Assembly: GCA_946886475.1 (NCBI GenBank)
Contig: CAMPIQ010000151.1
Location: 1-8,612 of the forward strand
Direction of reading: 5' to 3'
Source of the DNA: an uncultured Chitinophagales bacterium
GTDB lineage: Bacteria; Bacteroidota; Bacteroidia; Chitinophagales; Chitinophagaceae
Length of the DNA stretch: 8,612 nucleotides
Positions 7,206 to 8,612 of the stretch are shown here, in pieces. Numbering within the stretch: position 1 is the first letter of the stretch; every line of letters begins with the position of its first letter. The notes below the pieces were generated by a model. The model did no database searches and had not been told where the DNA came from. It saw nothing but the letters and a program-made list of their open reading frames with translations. Made by a program: the position numbers and the translations under genes.

Positions 7206-8500
7206 AAATTATTTTTTGAGGTTTGTTCCTTTTGCGAAATGGCATACCGTTCGGACAGGTGCTTGTAAGCGTTTTCGCTCATGATGATTCCATTGTCCAC
7301 TATTACACCAATGGCCAGGGCAATGCCTGTTAGCGACATAATATTGGATGAAATGCCGAAAGCATTCAGCAGTATAAAACTGATGGCAATGGTTATTGGG
7401 ATCTGGATGATGATGCTGACTGCACTACGCCAATGGAAAAGAAAAACAATTACAATCAAGGACACCACTATCATTTCTTCGATCAGGGTGTTCTTTATGG
7501 AGGTAATGGATTCCTGTATCAATTCTCCACGATCATAAACAATATCAAACTTAACTCCCTGTGGAAAGCCTCGTGCTACTTCAAGCATTTTAGTCTTTAC
7601 CTTTTCAATTACCTCGGCTGCATTCTCACCATACCGCATCACCACTATACCCCCAACTCTTTCGCCTTCTCCATCCTGGTCGAATATCCCGAGGCGGGTT
7701 TCGCCAGTCATTTGCACAGTTGCTATATCTGCCACGCGGATGGCAGTGCCATTTGTGGTTTTTACAGGTATGTTCTCTATATCCTGGATGGAATTCAAAA
7801 AACCTGAGGTCTTGATAACATAACCAATATCACTCAGCTCAAATTTGCGGCCCCCGCTTTCATTGTTATTTGAACGGACAGCATTGATCACATTGATAAC
7901 TGTAATATCGTAGTACAGCAACTTGTTGGGATCAAGGGTAATTTGATATTGCTTTTGAAAACCGCCAAAAGATGCTATTTCACTTACACCAGGCACATTT
8001 TGTAAACCAAACTTCACATACCAGTCCTGCAATGCTCTTTGTTCACCCAGGTCCATAGAAGGCGCATCCAGGGTATACCAAAGAATATGGCCTACACCTG
8101 TACCATCAGGGCCCAACTGGGGGCTTATACCTTCAGGAAGGTTTTGTGAAATGGTATTCAGGCGTTCAAGCACTCTTTCCCGGGCCCAGTAAATATCCAC
8201 ATCGTCTTCAAAAATGATATAAATGAAGCTCATACCAAACATGGAAGATCCACGTACATATTTGATTTTGGGTAATCCCTGGAGATTTGTAACAAGGGGA
8301 TAGGTTACCTGGTCTTCTATAAGCTGGGGTCCGCGTCCCATCCATTCGGTAAAAACAATAACCTGGTTCTCCGAAAGATCGGGTATGGCATCTATTGGAT
8401 TTCTTCTTACAGAGATGACTCCCCAAACAAATAACCCGGCCACCAGCACCAATACAATGAACCGGTTCCTCAAGGACCATTCTATTATCCGATGTACCAT
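7202..8500 (-). CDS. cusA: CusA-type heavy-metal RND pump, N-terminal part (TM1-TM4)
   Basis: A 432-residue protein that aligns to the first 40% of CusA. It shows RIIEWSLRNRF plus a hydrophobic TM1 (about 14-31), the family hallmark NPIDAIPDLSENQVIV (34-49), DQVTYPLVTNL, YVRGSSMFG, IYWARERVLERL, QLGPDGTGVG and ALQDWYVKFGLQNVPGVSEIASFGG. TM2 (VVSLIVIVFLFHW), TM3 and TM4 follow, with GVIVDNGIIMSENAYKH. Asp402 and Glu409 match the TM4 acidic pair of E. coli CusA (Asp405, Glu412) used in proton transfer. The protein then ends in a polar tail (SERYAISQKEQTSKNNL) where intact CusA proteins continue into TM5. The start at 8500 agrees with the E. coli N terminus (MIEWIIRR). The frame stays open upstream to a TGA but offers no ATG. 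No strong Shine-Dalgarno is present. Confidence 0.92.
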   Translation of the reverse strand: MVHRIIEWSLRNRFIVLVLVAGLFVWGVISVRRNPIDAIPDLSENQVIVFTEWMGRGPQLIEDQVTYPLVTNLQGLPKIKYVRGSSMFGMSFIYIIFEDDVDIYWARERVLERLNTISQNLPEGISPQLGPDGTGVGHILWYTLDAPSMDLGEQRALQDWYVKFGLQNVPGVSEIASFGGFQKQYQITLDPNKLLYYDITVINVINAVRSNNNESGGRKFELSDIGYVIKTSGFLNSIQDIENIPVKTTNGTAIRVADIATVQMTGETRLGIFDQDGEGERVGGIVVMRYGENAAEVIEKVKTKMLEVARGFPQGVKFDIVYDRGELIQESITSIKNTLIEEMIVVSLIVIVFLFHWRSAVSIIIQIPITIAISFILLNAFGISSNIMSLTGIALAIGVIVDNGIIMSENAYKHLSERYAISQKEQTSKNNL

Positions 8501-8612
8501 AAATGTGCTTTGATGATGATGCGGATCCAGTATTTTACCGGTAGCATCATCCGTTAGTGTTAGAGTTCAGATAAATGAATATTCAATTTGAAATGGGAAT
8601 AACAAACCTGGC
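8501..8612. other. Leader of the cusA gene and possible tail of an upstream gene
   Basis: Every minus-strand frame from the right edge ends quickly. The frame starting at 8611 gives PGLLFPFQIEYSFI and stops at TGA 8569-8567. Its aromatic-rich ending would suit an outer-membrane beta-barrel protein, but 14 residues are too few to call a gene. The remaining 66 bases before the cusA ATG show no TAnnTTTG/TTG promoter pair. The true operon start may lie further upstream, outside the window. Confidence 0.35.

Noticed and set aside
7202..7220. Programmed -1 ribosomal frameshift at the run of six A before the cusA junction
   Set aside because: Slipping to the downstream frame in the A-run would meet a TAA six bases before the ATG, so a fused pump cannot be made this way. 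Reinitiation at ATGA, or a one-base sequence error, explains the layout better.
7433..7807. Plus-strand open frame of 124 codons, and similar shorter plus-strand frames throughout
   Set aside because: All lie fully opposite well-supported minus-strand genes, lack recognisable domains and are explained as antisense shadows.
8527..8541. Short imperfect hairpin CCGGTA-AAA-TACTGG upstream of cusA
   Set aside because: The stem is six pairs with one G-T pair and no following T-run, so it is too weak to call a terminator or operator.
8567..8611. C-terminal end of an upstream outer-membrane protein (PGLLFPFQIEYSFI)
   Set aside because: Only 14 codons are visible, and the other two frames also end nearby, so the gene cannot be supported from this window.

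Overview
The window looks like part of a copper/silver resistance locus from a member of the Bacteroidota, probably near Chitinophagaceae or Sphingobacteriia. That placement is inferred from several traits. The protein families are typical of the phylum (DUF2911, DUF3347, and RND adaptors with an N-terminal YTCPMHPQ / CPICGMDLVP heavy-metal-binding domain). Several secreted proteins have Bacteroidota-style lipoprotein signals, and most starts have A-rich leaders with no clear Shine-Dalgarno. No rRNA, tRNA, mobile element, CRISPR array or transcription regulator is visible.

Every gene I can support lies on the minus strand, so transcription runs from high to low coordinates. In transcription order they are: the N-terminal part of a CusA-type RND pump (8500-7202); the C-terminal part of the same pump (7205-5271); a TolC/CusC-like outer-membrane factor (5287-4034); a first CusB-like lipoprotein adaptor (about 4056-2734); a second, different CusB-like adaptor (2737-1517); a DUF3347 lipoprotein (1496-942); a secreted DUF2911 protein (936-364); and, after an 86-base gap, the start of a CopB-like copper P-type ATPase with a His-rich N terminus (277 to beyond base 1). 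From 8500 to 364 the genes overlap or lie at most 20 bases apart, so they read as one operon.

The expected division of labour, inferred from the families, is as follows. The P-type ATPase moves copper from the cytosol to the periplasm. The lipoproteins carrying CPMH/CPIC or CPMA/MMxC motifs bind periplasmic metal and pass it on. The CusA-adaptor-CusC complex then expels it across the outer membrane. The three-methionine Cu(I)/Ag(I) site and the proton-relay acidic residues of CusA are all present, which favours monovalent copper or silver over zinc or cobalt.

The most unusual feature is that CusA, normally one polypeptide of about 1040 residues, is encoded as two reading frames. They meet at an ATGA stop/start overlap inside the cytoplasmic loop between TM4 and TM5. 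The two halves together hold a complete pump. This could be a truly two-subunit RND transporter or a one-base deletion, and the arguments for each are given below. Two dissimilar adaptors in tandem, a Gly/Met/Ser-rich insertion in one of them, and a very Met-rich outer-membrane factor also deserve a second look.
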